Shown here: positions 7,692 to 16,508 of the stretch, one piece after another
How the letters are laid out: the number at the start of each line of letters is the position of its first letter
Numbering within the stretch: the first letter of the stretch is position 1
NCBI RefSeq assembly: GCF_018861065.1
Contig: NZ_JAHKQO010000014.1
Coordinates: 1-46,575, forward strand
Source: Paraglaciecola arctica
GTDB taxonomy: Bacteria; Pseudomonadota; Gammaproteobacteria; Enterobacterales; Alteromonadaceae
DNA length: 46,575 bases
Reading direction: 5' to 3'
Made by a program: the position numbers and the translations under genes
The notes under the pieces: generated by a model
Database searches by the model: none
Told to the model about the DNA's origin: nothing
The model's input: only the letters and a program-made list of their open reading frames with translations

Positions 7692-9101
7692 CTAAACCTT
7701 CCCCATGACCTCTTGCGCCGCCCGTAATCCTGAGACCATAGCCGATTCCATACCCGAATTCATAAACTCTGTATGTTCTCCAGCAAAATGTAATTTGTCT
7801 TCGACTGTGGCCATATGGGGAACTAAGGATTGCACTTGCCCGGCGGCAAACTGTATATAGGCGCCTTTAGAGAATTTTTCATTAGCCCAAGATTGGTGAT
7901 GCACCACTTCAACTTTATCTTTCAGGCCCGGATAATATTTGTGCAAGGACTGTTGCACAATTTTGATGGCGTCTACCTCTGGCAATGTATCCAACTGTTG
8001 TGCTTGTTGGCCATTTATCCAACTCGTCAGATAAGTCAATTCACCTTTATCATTGGTTTGACTGAATACCCTACCTAAGGCATTGTCCGTCCATAAATTG
8101 TTTGACTCTAACATTGACACATCAGCTTGTTTTTTGACTGAAAAATGCACTTGAGTAACAGGTGTATAAAAAGCCTCATTTATGGCTTTACGTTTTAAGT
8201 GACTAATCGTACCGCTAAGCTCAACGTTTTTTAATACACTAAAAGGTGTAGTGATAATCGCACGCTTAGCGTTGTATTCACTGCCATCACCACAACGAAT
8301 CTTCACCTTTTGGCCTTGCTGGTTGATATGAGTGACTTCTTTTTGGGTTTGCAGTTCACCTTGTAAATTATTGGCTAAGGCGTCTGTAAATCGGCCGTTA
8401 CCCCCTTCAACTCGATGAGCGCCTCTGCCGCCAGCACGGGCTAAGCTCAAACGATAAAAGGCGTCAGCCGCTGACAGATTTTGCAAACTTTGGGCGTTGA
8501 GATTAGCATTAATTAAACGTAGAGCTTCGTCAGATACTTGCTGTTGTTTAAAATATTCTAATAGCGGAATATCTAGGTGGGTATATTTTGGTGATGTCCA
8601 ATCAGTCGGCAAACCAAAGGCAGGACCTTTAGCCATGTTTTTAAAATACAAAGCCGAAGGTAAAGTGTTTTTTTCCACTTTGGATAACTGATTAGCAACA
8701 TGAGAGGGCCAATCAGCAGCATTGATAATTTGTTCATTTACCACATAGGTGGTTTGTTTAGCATAATTTCCCAATGACACCAAAGGCAAGCTTAATCGCT
8801 GTGCGTAAGTGCGCATCAGTCCATAACCTTGGCCTATCTGTAGCCCACCTACTTCAGGCTTATTAAGCTGGTTATTAAGGGTTAGTATACGCCCCCCTAC
8901 TCGCTCCCGAGCTTCAAGCACTAACACTTTATACCCCTGATTTTTAAGGTATTCTGCACTCGTTAAACCGGCAAGTCCGGCACCTATAACTATCACATCA
9001 AATGAATGGTCATTCCCAGCAAATAGTGGCGTGGTGATAGCGCTTGCACCCAATAGAACCGAGCTAGCAGCTAGGCCTTTAATAATGTCTCTACGATGCA
9101 T
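7692..9101 (-). CDS. Tat-exported flavin amine oxidase
   Basis: FAD-dependent amine oxidase (monoamine-oxidase/protoporphyrinogen-oxidase superfamily) of 469 residues. The N-terminus 'MHRRDIIKGLAASSVLLGAS' is a twin-arginine signal (RRDIIK) that would export the folded flavoprotein to the periplasm. The dinucleotide fold follows with GAGLAG at residues 40-45 and 'LEARERVGGR' nearby. The C-terminal FAD segment 'LHFAGEHTEFMNSGMESAM' is also present. Length fits the family. Such enzymes oxidise amines or desaturate C-N and C-C bonds; the substrate here is not evident. It lies downstream of a TonB receptor on the same strand, but a strong terminator separates them. An exported oxidase fits the exported VOC proteins, so initial attack on the substrate may be periplasmic. 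Confidence 0.88.
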   Translation of the reverse strand: MHRRDIIKGLAASSVLLGASAITTPLFAGNDHSFDVIVIGAGLAGLTSAEYLKNQGYKVLVLEARERVGGRILTLNNQLNKPEVGGLQIGQGYGLMRTYAQRLSLPLVSLGNYAKQTTYVVNEQIINAADWPSHVANQLSKVEKNTLPSALYFKNMAKGPAFGLPTDWTSPKYTHLDIPLLEYFKQQQVSDEALRLINANLNAQSLQNLSAADAFYRLSLARAGGRGAHRVEGGNGRFTDALANNLQGELQTQKEVTHINQQGQKVKIRCGDGSEYNAKRAIITTPFSVLKNVELSGTISHLKRKAINEAFYTPVTQVHFSVKKQADVSMLESNNLWTDNALGRVFSQTNDKGELTYLTSWINGQQAQQLDTLPEVDAIKIVQQSLHKYYPGLKDKVEVVHHQSWANEKFSKGAYIQFAAGQVQSLVPHMATVEDKLHFAGEHTEFMNSGMESAMVSGLRAAQEVMGKV

Positions 9102-9144
9102 GATATTACCTACTTTTTAGACTTTACAATAAACGTCAGGCAAT

Positions 9145-9170
9145 AAAAAAGCGAGATAACTCGCTTTTTT
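9145..9170 (-). terminator. Terminator between TonB receptor and amine oxidase
   Basis: AAAAAAGCGAG / CTCGCTTTTTT with a 4-base loop. It is symmetrical with A/T runs on both sides, so it can act on either strand; here it follows the minus-strand receptor. Confidence 0.85.
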
Positions 9171-9210
9171 GAATTGCATGATTTGTGACTAAAACCGTCT
9201 CATGAAGGTT

Positions 9211-11499
9211 TTAGAATTTGTATGACGCAGTCACACCCACTTCACGACCTCGGCTAGGCGCGATAGGGAATGCACGAGAGCCATAGGCAAAACTTTGCAC
9301 GTCAACATACCTAAATACATAAGTTGGAGTATCGTCGTCGGTGGCATTGTTCATCCATGCCGTGATACGCCAATCTTCTAATTGCACACCCGCTTTAAGG
9401 TTCACTAACTTACGTGAGCCAGTCTCAATCAAGTTATGTACGTGGGCGTAGCGGCTTGAATCATAGCTAAAGTCCATACGACCAAACAATTCCATGTCAT
9501 CTTTAATAGTGGTCGAATAATTTAATGCTAAGGTCATTTCATTCTTAGGCACTTGTGGAGGCGTATTACCCTTTACGCTACCAAATTCGCGTAGGTTATC
9601 CCCTACACAAAAACTTGAAGCACCACCTGGGGCATAGAAACGACAATGATTACTATCAAATAACTCAGTAAACTTGGCATCGGTGCGAGAAATACCAAAA
9701 TCTAAGTTAAACTCTTCATTGATCAGCCATCTAGCCTGAATTTCAATACCATTGATCTCTGTTGAACCCGCATTAGAAGTATAAGATACAGGTGGGCCTT
9801 CTACTTCATCATAACTATCTGTTAGCTGTTGCTTCGTCCAGTCCATGGTATAAGCGGCGGCCGACACGTAAAACTTACCATCTGCCATAGTGGACTTAAC
9901 ACCCACTTCATACATCACCATATCTTCTTCATCGACTACCACTAAATCTGCCGGAAGCTGAGTACTAGTATTAAATGAACCCGGACTATTACCTTCAGAA
10001 CGCGTTAAGTAAACAAGGGTATCGTCGTTGACGTCATACTCACCAATAAAACGTGTTGTTGTACTATCAAACTCATTGCTGATATCTGAAAACCCTTCGT
10101 TTTGAATCAGCGTATCATACGCTTCGGTTGTGACTTCATCACTAGAACGGCGAACCTCAGCAGATAAGCGGAAAGTGTCAGTAAATTCATAAGTTGCCAT
10201 GGCCATAAAGGCAGTGTTATCTAACTCTTCTGAGAAGTTATCAACTGCTGAAGGATCACGCTCAGAGTGCCAAACATAAGCGCCTACCGACCAATATAAC
10301 CTGTCATCAAAAGCGCTTGAATTAAATCGAACCTCATGACTGTATTCTTCCGAGCCTGATTCATCGAGAGTATACCAAGCGTCCGCAGGCGTTAGGAATG
10401 GACCACCTGCGAAGTAGCCGAAACTAAAGGACTCTTCATCGCCATGATAGGTTTGATCTAAACCAGTTTCACCATCATATGAATTCCAGCCGCTAATGAC
10501 CGAAACCGTACCAAACTCAAAATGATGTTTTAGATTAAAACTAAAATGTTCACTAGTGGTGCGTAAACCATAGTCTTCGTTGTCTAGGAAACCGCCACCA
10601 CCTATGCTGATAGGTTGATTTCTAAGAGCTTCACCACAGTAATAAGGGCGAGTGTCTAAGAAACAGTTGTTGAACTCAGCACCTTGTGAACCAAATGGTT
10701 GAGCTTCATCATCATTTTCATTGTAGATGTAGTTCAACGCAATATCAGTATCACTTGTTGGTGTAATGTACAGTCCAAACATACCGGATTTAGTTTTTTC
10801 ACCGCCTACTTCAGGGCCATCTTCTTTGGTATTGACCCAGTCGCCATCATAGTTATCAGCCGAGATAGACGCTCTAAAAGCCACCATATCATTTATTTTA
10901 CTTGATGCGCCGGCAGCGATTTTACGATTACCGTATTGACCTAGAGTCAAATTGACATAGCCTGTTAATTCATCAGTGGGTTTGCGAGAAATAAAGTTGA
11001 TTGCACCAGAAAAGGTTCGACGACCATACTGAGCACTTTGTGGTCCTTTGACTATTTCTACCCGCTCAACTAAATCAAGTGGCAAACTTTGAATCGACCC
11101 ACCAAAGTATACGCCATCTATAAAGTACGAGGCTTTTTGTGAACCAAAACCTGGGATCCAAGACACACCACGAATAACAGGAATATCCGATTGACGACCA
11201 AAGGTTTTTTCCATCGACATGCCGACAGCACTAGTGGCGATATCATTAATATTTTGTAATCCAGCTTTCTCAATATCCTTAGAATCAAAGGTAGTCACTG
11301 AAATTGGGATCTTGTTCAAGGTTTCTTTACGATAACGAGATGTCACCTCGATCAACTCGATGGCTTCTTTGTTTAATTCAGTTTCTGAATCTGACGCAGC
11401 CTCTTGTGCAAAGGTGCTAAGTGGCGTTAATACAAGTGGAGCCACTAGGGCTAACTTTATTAGTTTTGCTAATTTGTTGGGACTGTAATGCAAGTTCAT
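9211..11499 (-). CDS. TonB-dependent outer-membrane receptor
   Basis: TonB-dependent receptor, about 762 residues from the chosen ATG. The reading frame extends upstream to 11556, but MNLHYSPNKL at 11499 is preceded by an AGAGGGAA ribosome site and starts a normal signal peptide ending TFAQ. The plug domain has 'VERVEIVKGPQSAQYGRRTF', and the barrel ends 'VGVTASYKF'. TonB-box-like 'IELIEVTSRYRKETLNKIP' closely mirrors the receptor at 4989, and the plug segments (SFGRS/TFGRQ, PVIRG) also match, so these are paralogues. Upstream lie the TTTGT-N4-ACAAA operator and a paired FNR-type inverted repeat. It probably recognises the same compound class as the other receptor; the ligand is unknown. Confidence 0.92.
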   Translation of the reverse strand: MNLHYSPNKLAKLIKLALVAPLVLTPLSTFAQEAASDSETELNKEAIELIEVTSRYRKETLNKIPISVTTFDSKDIEKAGLQNINDIATSAVGMSMEKTFGRQSDIPVIRGVSWIPGFGSQKASYFIDGVYFGGSIQSLPLDLVERVEIVKGPQSAQYGRRTFSGAINFISRKPTDELTGYVNLTLGQYGNRKIAAGASSKINDMVAFRASISADNYDGDWVNTKEDGPEVGGEKTKSGMFGLYITPTSDTDIALNYIYNENDDEAQPFGSQGAEFNNCFLDTRPYYCGEALRNQPISIGGGGFLDNEDYGLRTTSEHFSFNLKHHFEFGTVSVISGWNSYDGETGLDQTYHGDEESFSFGYFAGGPFLTPADAWYTLDESGSEEYSHEVRFNSSAFDDRLYWSVGAYVWHSERDPSAVDNFSEELDNTAFMAMATYEFTDTFRLSAEVRRSSDEVTTEAYDTLIQNEGFSDISNEFDSTTTRFIGEYDVNDDTLVYLTRSEGNSPGSFNTSTQLPADLVVVDEEDMVMYEVGVKSTMADGKFYVSAAAYTMDWTKQQLTDSYDEVEGPPVSYTSNAGSTEINGIEIQARWLINEEFNLDFGISRTDAKFTELFDSNHCRFYAPGGASSFCVGDNLREFGSVKGNTPPQVPKNEMTLALNYSTTIKDDMELFGRMDFSYDSSRYAHVHNLIETGSRKLVNLKAGVQLEDWRITAWMNNATDDDTPTYVFRYVDVQSFAYGSRAFPIAPSRGREVGVTASYKF

Positions 11500-11590
11500 G
11501 GTTGTTCCCTCTAACATTATTATAATAATTGGGTTTTTGTGCATCCCCGAAAACATTAATGTATCGAGTTGACATGCATCACTCTATCCA

Positions 11591-11613
11591 AATTTGCACG
11601 GACAAATTTGTCC
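11591..11613. promoter_or_regulatory. Operator TTTGT-N4-ACAAA, copy 3 (compound)
   Basis: TTTGCACGGACAAA (11593-11606) is the shared operator. It overlaps GGACAAATTTGTCC (11600-11613), itself a perfect 14-bp palindrome. Two overlapping sites are therefore possible. It lies about 92-114 bp upstream of the receptor ATG. Confidence 0.65.
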
Positions 11614-11625
11614 AAGAATTCCACG

Positions 11626-11665
11626 ATTGACATTTATCAATGGAATTCCCTTGATAAATGTCAAT
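11626..11665. promoter_or_regulatory. Paired FNR-type boxes forming a perfect inverted repeat
   Basis: A perfect 15-bp inverted repeat (arms 11626-11640 and 11651-11665, 10-base spacer). Each arm contains an FNR-type box with one mismatch: TTGACATTTATCAA and TTGATAAATGTCAA, 24 bp centre to centre. A hairpin role cannot be excluded, but each arm being a palindromic regulator site in its own right favours dimer-pair binding. Confidence 0.65.
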
Positions 11666-11746
11666 GTGTCGCGGTGTTAGTGAATTTGTTGTCACACCAA
11701 TCTGATCCTTTTTTTTGAGCTTGATTTGAACGTTTTAGTAGGCAAT

Positions 11747-11783
11747 AAAAAAGGCGGGTTAATAATTAACCCACCTTTTTTTT
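11747..11783 (-). terminator. Terminator of the nine-gene minus-strand operon
   Basis: Stem AAGGCGGGTTAAT / ATTAACCCACCTT, with one mismatch, flanked by A- and T-runs, 22 bp beyond the stop of the CpcT-like gene. It closes the operon that begins near 20001. Confidence 0.8.
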
Positions 11784-11804
11784 CAACTTACACTACCAAC
11801 AACA

Positions 11805-12833
11805 CTAAAAGCCAAAGTGTGGTCGTGTTTCTTTTACTTTTAAGCCTGCTTGCATCCAACGTAGGTTCATTCCTGTGGTTGGATTAGTGCGATCGCTCCA
11901 GATATAGGTAATGGTTTTTCCTGTGGCATCATCAATCAACCCTAATTTAAAAATGGGGTCTGAAGTATTTTGATAGGTCAACAACGCTAGCTGAATAGAA
12001 TACCCAGATTTTTCACCGGTTTTGGCATCTTGTAGTGCCACGATTTGCCCTTCGTTGTGTAACAATAAATCTCGACTAAAGGCCCATTTTGCATCTTCAG
12101 GGGCATCTTTTCCGCCAATACGCGCGCCGCCCCAACCTGTGAAATATACCACTTTACGGTTGATGTGTGGAATGCCCGCTTTGTTGCCAAAGATATAATT
12201 GCCGTCTGCATCCGAGGCTTTATCGGCAATCCAAATTTCATTGTCTGTTAAACGCAAAGTATCGTTGAAGAATATTTTTTTACCACTGCGTTTGGAGACT
12301 ATGCTGCAAGTGTTAATCCCCATATTGCCGTCGAAATATTCGCCATTGAAGGTCCAATAAACTTCGCAACCAGGATAAGTTGTGATCTCATCCTTAGTAA
12401 GAGTTTGATAAAGTTCTGGTTGTAAGTGGGCATCTTCATATTTGGCATCATCGTTAAAACGATAAATATTAAGTTGTAACGCGCCTTTTTCTTGATTTTG
12501 AACAAATTGATACAAGCGTTGACGGTACACCTTGCTTGGGTCGCCATCCATATACTGCTTCACAAAATAGGTAGTTCCTTCAAGCGCAGGGGTGGCCAAA
12601 GGTGCAAACACATGGTGAATATGTTCGTGCACTTGTATATCTGGGTTCTTTTCTTTTTCGATATTGTCTTGCCAGTGTTGTTCGTGATTATCAAACTCCG
12701 CAGCAAACCACTTATGAAACAGCGCTTCCTGAATGGTGTCTACTTTAGGGGTTGATACTTGAGTTGTATTATTTTGATTGGCGCACCCTGCCAAGCTAGC
12801 CGTTACACATAAGGCTGCGATTATTTTCTTCAT
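11805..12833 (-). CDS. CpcT/CpeT-family (bilin lyase fold) lipoprotein
   Basis: A 342-residue lipoprotein whose main domain matches the CpcT/CpeT chromophore lyases of cyanobacteria (calycin beta-barrel). The family signature is visible in order: 'HKWFAAEFDNHEQ', 'SKVYRQRLYQFV', 'LTKDEITTYPGCEVYW' and 'DGNYIFGNKAGI'. In cyanobacteria the family attaches phycobilins to phycobiliprotein cysteines. Here the signal peptide ends in a perfect LAGC lipobox, so it is membrane-anchored. A C-terminal part of about 110 residues goes beyond the usual ~200-residue length. The ATG at 12833 (MKKIIAALC) is preferred over the longer frame from 12911 because it has a GAGAG ribosome site and a proper signal. 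It is the last gene of the catabolic operon, 16 bp after a CoA-transferase. It probably binds a tetrapyrrole or similar ligand rather than acting in light harvesting. Confidence 0.82.
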   Translation of the reverse strand: MKKIIAALCVTASLAGCANQNNTTQVSTPKVDTIQEALFHKWFAAEFDNHEQHWQDNIEKEKNPDIQVHEHIHHVFAPLATPALEGTTYFVKQYMDGDPSKVYRQRLYQFVQNQEKGALQLNIYRFNDDAKYEDAHLQPELYQTLTKDEITTYPGCEVYWTFNGEYFDGNMGINTCSIVSKRSGKKIFFNDTLRLTDNEIWIADKASDADGNYIFGNKAGIPHINRKVVYFTGWGGARIGGKDAPEDAKWAFSRDLLLHNEGQIVALQDAKTGEKSGYSIQLALLTYQNTSDPIFKLGLIDDATGKTITYIWSDRTNPTTGMNLRWMQAGLKVKETRPHFGF

Positions 12834-12849
12834 ATCACTCTCTATTAGG

Positions 12850-14010
12850 TTAGATAAACGCATTGTTTTTGCGCATGGTTGTAATTTGTTGCTCGCTATA
12901 CCCCAACTCACGTAACAGCGCTTCAGTATCTTCGCTGAATTTGGGTAACGTAAATTTCGGTTGAGCGGGCTCTTGCTGATATTTTACTGGCACCCCTAAA
13001 TGTAAATTGCCATTATCGTCTGTCAGTAACATATCTCGCTGCATCAAATGTTCATCACGGATAGCGTCATTTAAGCTGCGCACCGGTGACCAACACACAT
13101 CAATATTGGCTAAAAATCCACACCAATATTCCAAGGTTTGTGCAGCAAAAGTAGTCTCAAAAAAGGCTTTAACTGGCAGTTGTGCTTGTCCTGGCGGTTG
13201 TTGGCACAGTGTAATTAAATCTTCACGGCCCAAAGCAGTCAGTAGGTTTTTAGCGAATTTAATTTCGCTGCCACCTAGTGTTAAGTGTTGACCATCACTA
13301 GTCTGATAAATGTTATACATTGCCGCGCCGCCCCAACTGCGTTCTTGTTGCGGTTCAGGCGAACGGTTTTCGGCAAAAGGAGGCCCCATTACATTGGCAT
13401 ACCAGGCGACCAGTGAGTCTTGCATCGATATATCGATGTAATCACCTTGACCAGTTTTTTGGCTGCGCAGTAATGCCATTAATACACCTGAAAATGCCAT
13501 TAAGCTGCCTGCCATATCAGCTACTGGCATTGCGGGTTGCGCGGGTTGGCCGTCTTTACCTTGATTGATTTGCAGTGCCCCTGAGTCAGCTTGAATACTT
13601 AAATCGTGAGCAGGGTTTAAACGTTTAGGACCGGTTTGCCCATAGGCGGAAATCGAACAGTAAACGATCTTTGGATTGAATTTTTTGATGCTGTCATAGT
13701 CGATACCTAAGCGGCTCACTACTCCGGGGCGAAAGGCTTCAACCACTACGTCAACGGTTTCACACAGCTTGTAAAACGCCTCTTTGCCCGCCGCGCTTTT
13801 TAAGTTTAGGTTGATACTTTTTTTACCGCGAAATACATTTCTAAACCATACGGATTGGCCATTTTGTTTGAGGCCAATTTCGCGCACTGGTTCGCCAGTT
13901 GGCGGCTCTAAACTTATGACCTCAGCGCCGTGGTCTGCCATCATCATAGTAAAGTGTGGACCGGGTAAAAAAAGCGACAGGTCCAGTACTCGAATTCCGT
14001 CTAACTTCAT
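12850..14010 (-). CDS. Family III CoA-transferase (CaiB/BaiF)
   Basis: Formyl-CoA-transferase-type (family III) enzyme of 386 residues that moves CoA between carboxylic acids through an enzyme-bound anhydride. The N-terminus 'LDGIRVLDLSLFLPGPHFTM' and 'ISLEPPTGEP' are typical. The catalytic Asp is D165 in 'PVADMAGS', followed by the 'RSQKTGQGDYIDISMQDS' segment. It lies in the operon between another CoA-transferase and the CpcT-like gene. Two adjacent family III genes could be subunits or enzymes for two different acids. The acid is probably a C5-C9 dicarboxylate, judged from the MaoC and CitE-like partners. Confidence 0.9.
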   Translation of the reverse strand: MKLDGIRVLDLSLFLPGPHFTMMMADHGAEVISLEPPTGEPVREIGLKQNGQSVWFRNVFRGKKSINLNLKSAAGKEAFYKLCETVDVVVEAFRPGVVSRLGIDYDSIKKFNPKIVYCSISAYGQTGPKRLNPAHDLSIQADSGALQINQGKDGQPAQPAMPVADMAGSLMAFSGVLMALLRSQKTGQGDYIDISMQDSLVAWYANVMGPPFAENRSPEPQQERSWGGAAMYNIYQTSDGQHLTLGGSEIKFAKNLLTALGREDLITLCQQPPGQAQLPVKAFFETTFAAQTLEYWCGFLANIDVCWSPVRSLNDAIRDEHLMQRDMLLTDDNGNLHLGVPVKYQQEPAQPKFTLPKFSEDTEALLRELGYSEQQITTMRKNNAFI

Positions 14011-14074
14011 CGCGTTCCCCTTAGATTCTGCAGACTAAACCGCAATCTAAACTGAAATCTAAACCCAACCACAA

Positions 14075-15265
14075 TCACACCGCTTTGCTGGCGTTTAGCG
14101 CAGCAATTTGCGCCGCGGTGTAACCTAGCTCTTCGAGAATATTCTGGGTATCTGTGCCCATAGGTACTGCTGATTTACCTTGTAAGCGTTGACCATCAAG
14201 CTTGATAGGATTAGCTAAAATTTCCATTTCTTTGTTGTCTGGATGGGGCACATTTTGCACCATTCCAATATCACGGATGTATTGATTATTAAGGGCTTCG
14301 GGTAAATCGTAAACCGGAGCACAAGGAATACGCCCTTTGAGCACTTCTAACCAATAAGCCGTAGGGTGTGTCGCCAAAACTCTATCGATTTCTTGGGTTA
14401 ACAAATCACGATTTTCGCGGCGACCTGCTACTTTTGCAAAACGTGACTCTTTCAATACATCGTCATCGAGAATGTCCACTAACACATCCCAAAATTTGTC
14501 TGTCATGGCCATAAGAAAAACAAAACTATCTTGAGTTTTATATAACTGACAAGGCACAGTTGCTGGATGAGCCGAGCGCGCGACACGTTCAACTACGTGT
14601 TTTTCGTTCAAATACCAAGTAGCGGGATAAGACAATTGATGTAAAGCCACGTCAAACAAAGACACATCCACATCTCGGCCTTGACCCGTTCGATGGGCAC
14701 CTAACATAGCCGCAGTTAAGCCTAACGAAGCCACCGCGCCTGTCATGAAATCAACCATGGATACCCCAAAACGAGTCGGCGCTTGATCAGGCTCGCCTGT
14801 TAGCGACATTAATCCTGCTTCAGCCTGCATTAAATAGTCGTAACCTGGCCAACTAGCGCGGTCGTTGTCACGGCCGTAGGCAGATAAATGACCGCATACT
14901 ACCTTGGGATTAATGTGTTTTAGTTGTTCATAGGTAATACCTAACTTTTTAGGCTGATCACCACGTAAATTATTGGTTACCGCATCAGCGGTTTTAACCA
15001 GCTTTTCAAAAACTTCACGCCCTTCGGGAGATTTTAGATTTAAGGTCAAACTCTTTTTATTAACGTTAAAAGTTTGATAAAAATAACTGTCGTTTTCGCC
15101 CAAGAAAAAAGGCCCGGTTTGTCGAGACACATCCCCACCTATCGCTGGGTTTTCGATTTTAATCACTTCGGCGCCTAAGTCAGCTAAATACATAGATCCA
15201 TACGGACCGGCTCCATATTGTTCAACTGCAATAATGCGAACGCCATCTAGAGGAAGATGTGACAT
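14075..15265 (-). CDS. Family III CoA-transferase (CaiB/BaiF)
   Basis: Second CoA-transferase of the operon, 396 residues. The N-terminal 'LDGVRIIAVEQYGAGPYGSM' and 'IKIENPAIGGDVSRQTGP' belong to the succinate-dependent branch often tied to dicarboxylate activation (itaconate, mesaconate, succinate). The catalytic Asp is D172 in 'SMVDFMTG'. It sits directly downstream of an acyl-CoA dehydrogenase. With MaoC and CitE-like genes in the same operon it is a good candidate for the itaconate/citramalate-type CoA activation step. Confidence 0.9.
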   Translation of the reverse strand: MSHLPLDGVRIIAVEQYGAGPYGSMYLADLGAEVIKIENPAIGGDVSRQTGPFFLGENDSYFYQTFNVNKKSLTLNLKSPEGREVFEKLVKTADAVTNNLRGDQPKKLGITYEQLKHINPKVVCGHLSAYGRDNDRASWPGYDYLMQAEAGLMSLTGEPDQAPTRFGVSMVDFMTGAVASLGLTAAMLGAHRTGQGRDVDVSLFDVALHQLSYPATWYLNEKHVVERVARSAHPATVPCQLYKTQDSFVFLMAMTDKFWDVLVDILDDDVLKESRFAKVAGRRENRDLLTQEIDRVLATHPTAYWLEVLKGRIPCAPVYDLPEALNNQYIRDIGMVQNVPHPDNKEMEILANPIKLDGQRLQGKSAVPMGTDTQNILEELGYTAAQIAALNASKAV

Positions 15266-15316
15266 GGCTGTGTCCTTTTTGTCTTGCTGCTAAACCTTTA
15301 CAGGCTTAGCAGTGAA

Positions 15317-16492
15317 TTAAATTTTATTTTTTTCGATAACTTGTTTTGAGATAATGATGCGCTGCATTTCGTTGGTACCTTCACCAATACACATCAACAT
15401 GGCATCTCGGTAATAACGCTCAATATCGTACTCCACCGAATAGCTGTAACCGCCGAATATACGCATGGCTTCATTGGCACAAAATACCCCGGCTTCAGAT
15501 CCAAAATACTTCGCCATACCGGCTTCCATGTCACATCGTTCATTGGCATCGTATTTAGCGGCGGCTTGTTCAATCAACAAACGGGCGGCTTCTACCTGAG
15601 TCGCCATTTCGCCGATTTTAAGCTGAATAGCTTGATGCTCACTAATGGCTTTACCAAAGGTTTCACGTTCTTGGGCGTAGCGCACTGCCAGTTCGGTAGC
15701 GCCTCTGGCGATGCCGGCACCACGTGCGGCCACGTTAATGCGGCCTAGTTCGAGTCCGCCAATAGCATGTATAAACCCAGAGCCTTCTTTTTCACCCACT
15801 AAGTTAGCGGCAGGTACTCGCACGTTTTCAAATACCACTTCACAGGTATCAATTGAGCGGTAACCAAGCTTTTTCATTTTAGAAACACTGATACCTGGTT
15901 TGAACTCACCGTTTTCGTCTTTTGTTTCGACGATAAACATACTGGTACCTCTATGGGCAGGAACCGCATTGAGGTCAGTTTTTACCAGTACCGCAAGTGA
16001 ATTACCGTTTAAAGAGTTAGTGATCCAGGTCTTGGCTCCGTTGATAATATAATCGTCACCGTCTCGAACCGCAGTGGTTCGAATCGCTTGTAAATCAGTA
16101 CCTGCATTAGGTTCAGTTAACGCCACACCTCCACGTAATTCACCTATTGCCATGCGTGGTAAAAAACGCTTCTTTTGCAGCTCAGTGCCACAGCGCTCTA
16201 TTGCTGATGCTTGAATCAAATGAGAGTTAAATATGCCACTAGGCGCCATCCACGCAGACGCGACTTTCATGACAATTTTGGCGTAAATAGAAGCCGGTAG
16301 GCCTAAGCCACCGAATTCTTGGCCAATAGTTGCACCGAATAATCCCAACTCTTTCATTTGCTCAGCAAGTGCATGGGGATATTTGTCTTCTTGATCATAT
16401 TCTTTAGCGATAGGACGAACATCGTTCTCTACCCATTTATCGATCATATCTATGATCGCCATCTCATCTTCTTTTGACCAGACGTCAGACAT
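15317..16492 (-). CDS. Acyl-CoA dehydrogenase
   Basis: FAD-dependent acyl-CoA dehydrogenase of 391 residues (family length about 380-395), which makes a 2,3-double bond in a CoA ester. It has the 'RGGVALTEPNAGTDLQAI' and 'YIINGAKTWITNS' FAD and substrate segments. The C-terminal 'GEGTNEMQRIIISKQVI' carries the expected catalytic Glu (E371). It lies immediately downstream of the MaoC hydratase gene (16-bp gap), so dehydrogenation then hydration is likely on one pathway. The order CitE-like, MaoC, dehydrogenase equals that of the Rv2498c-Rv2500c block of Mycobacterium tuberculosis. A methylsuccinyl-, isovaleryl- or alkylsuccinyl-CoA-like substrate is plausible. Confidence 0.93.
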   Translation of the reverse strand: MSDVWSKEDEMAIIDMIDKWVENDVRPIAKEYDQEDKYPHALAEQMKELGLFGATIGQEFGGLGLPASIYAKIVMKVASAWMAPSGIFNSHLIQASAIERCGTELQKKRFLPRMAIGELRGGVALTEPNAGTDLQAIRTTAVRDGDDYIINGAKTWITNSLNGNSLAVLVKTDLNAVPAHRGTSMFIVETKDENGEFKPGISVSKMKKLGYRSIDTCEVVFENVRVPAANLVGEKEGSGFIHAIGGLELGRINVAARGAGIARGATELAVRYAQERETFGKAISEHQAIQLKIGEMATQVEAARLLIEQAAAKYDANERCDMEAGMAKYFGSEAGVFCANEAMRIFGGYSYSVEYDIERYYRDAMLMCIGEGTNEMQRIIISKQVIEKNKI

Positions 16493-16508
16493 AACAAACC
16501 TCTAATGA

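Noticed and set aside
11500-11556. Upstream extension of the TonB receptor at 9211
   Set aside because: The added residues are not a signal peptide, and a strong ribosome site precedes the internal ATG at 11499.
11805-12833. Phycobilisome assembly function for the CpcT-like protein
   Set aside because: No phycobiliprotein, linker or photosynthesis genes are present, and the protein is a lipoprotein in a catabolic operon.
12834-12911. Upstream extension of the CpcT-like gene
   Set aside because: It overlaps the CoA-transferase end and precedes a perfect lipoprotein signal; the ATG at 12833 with a GAGAG site is the better start.
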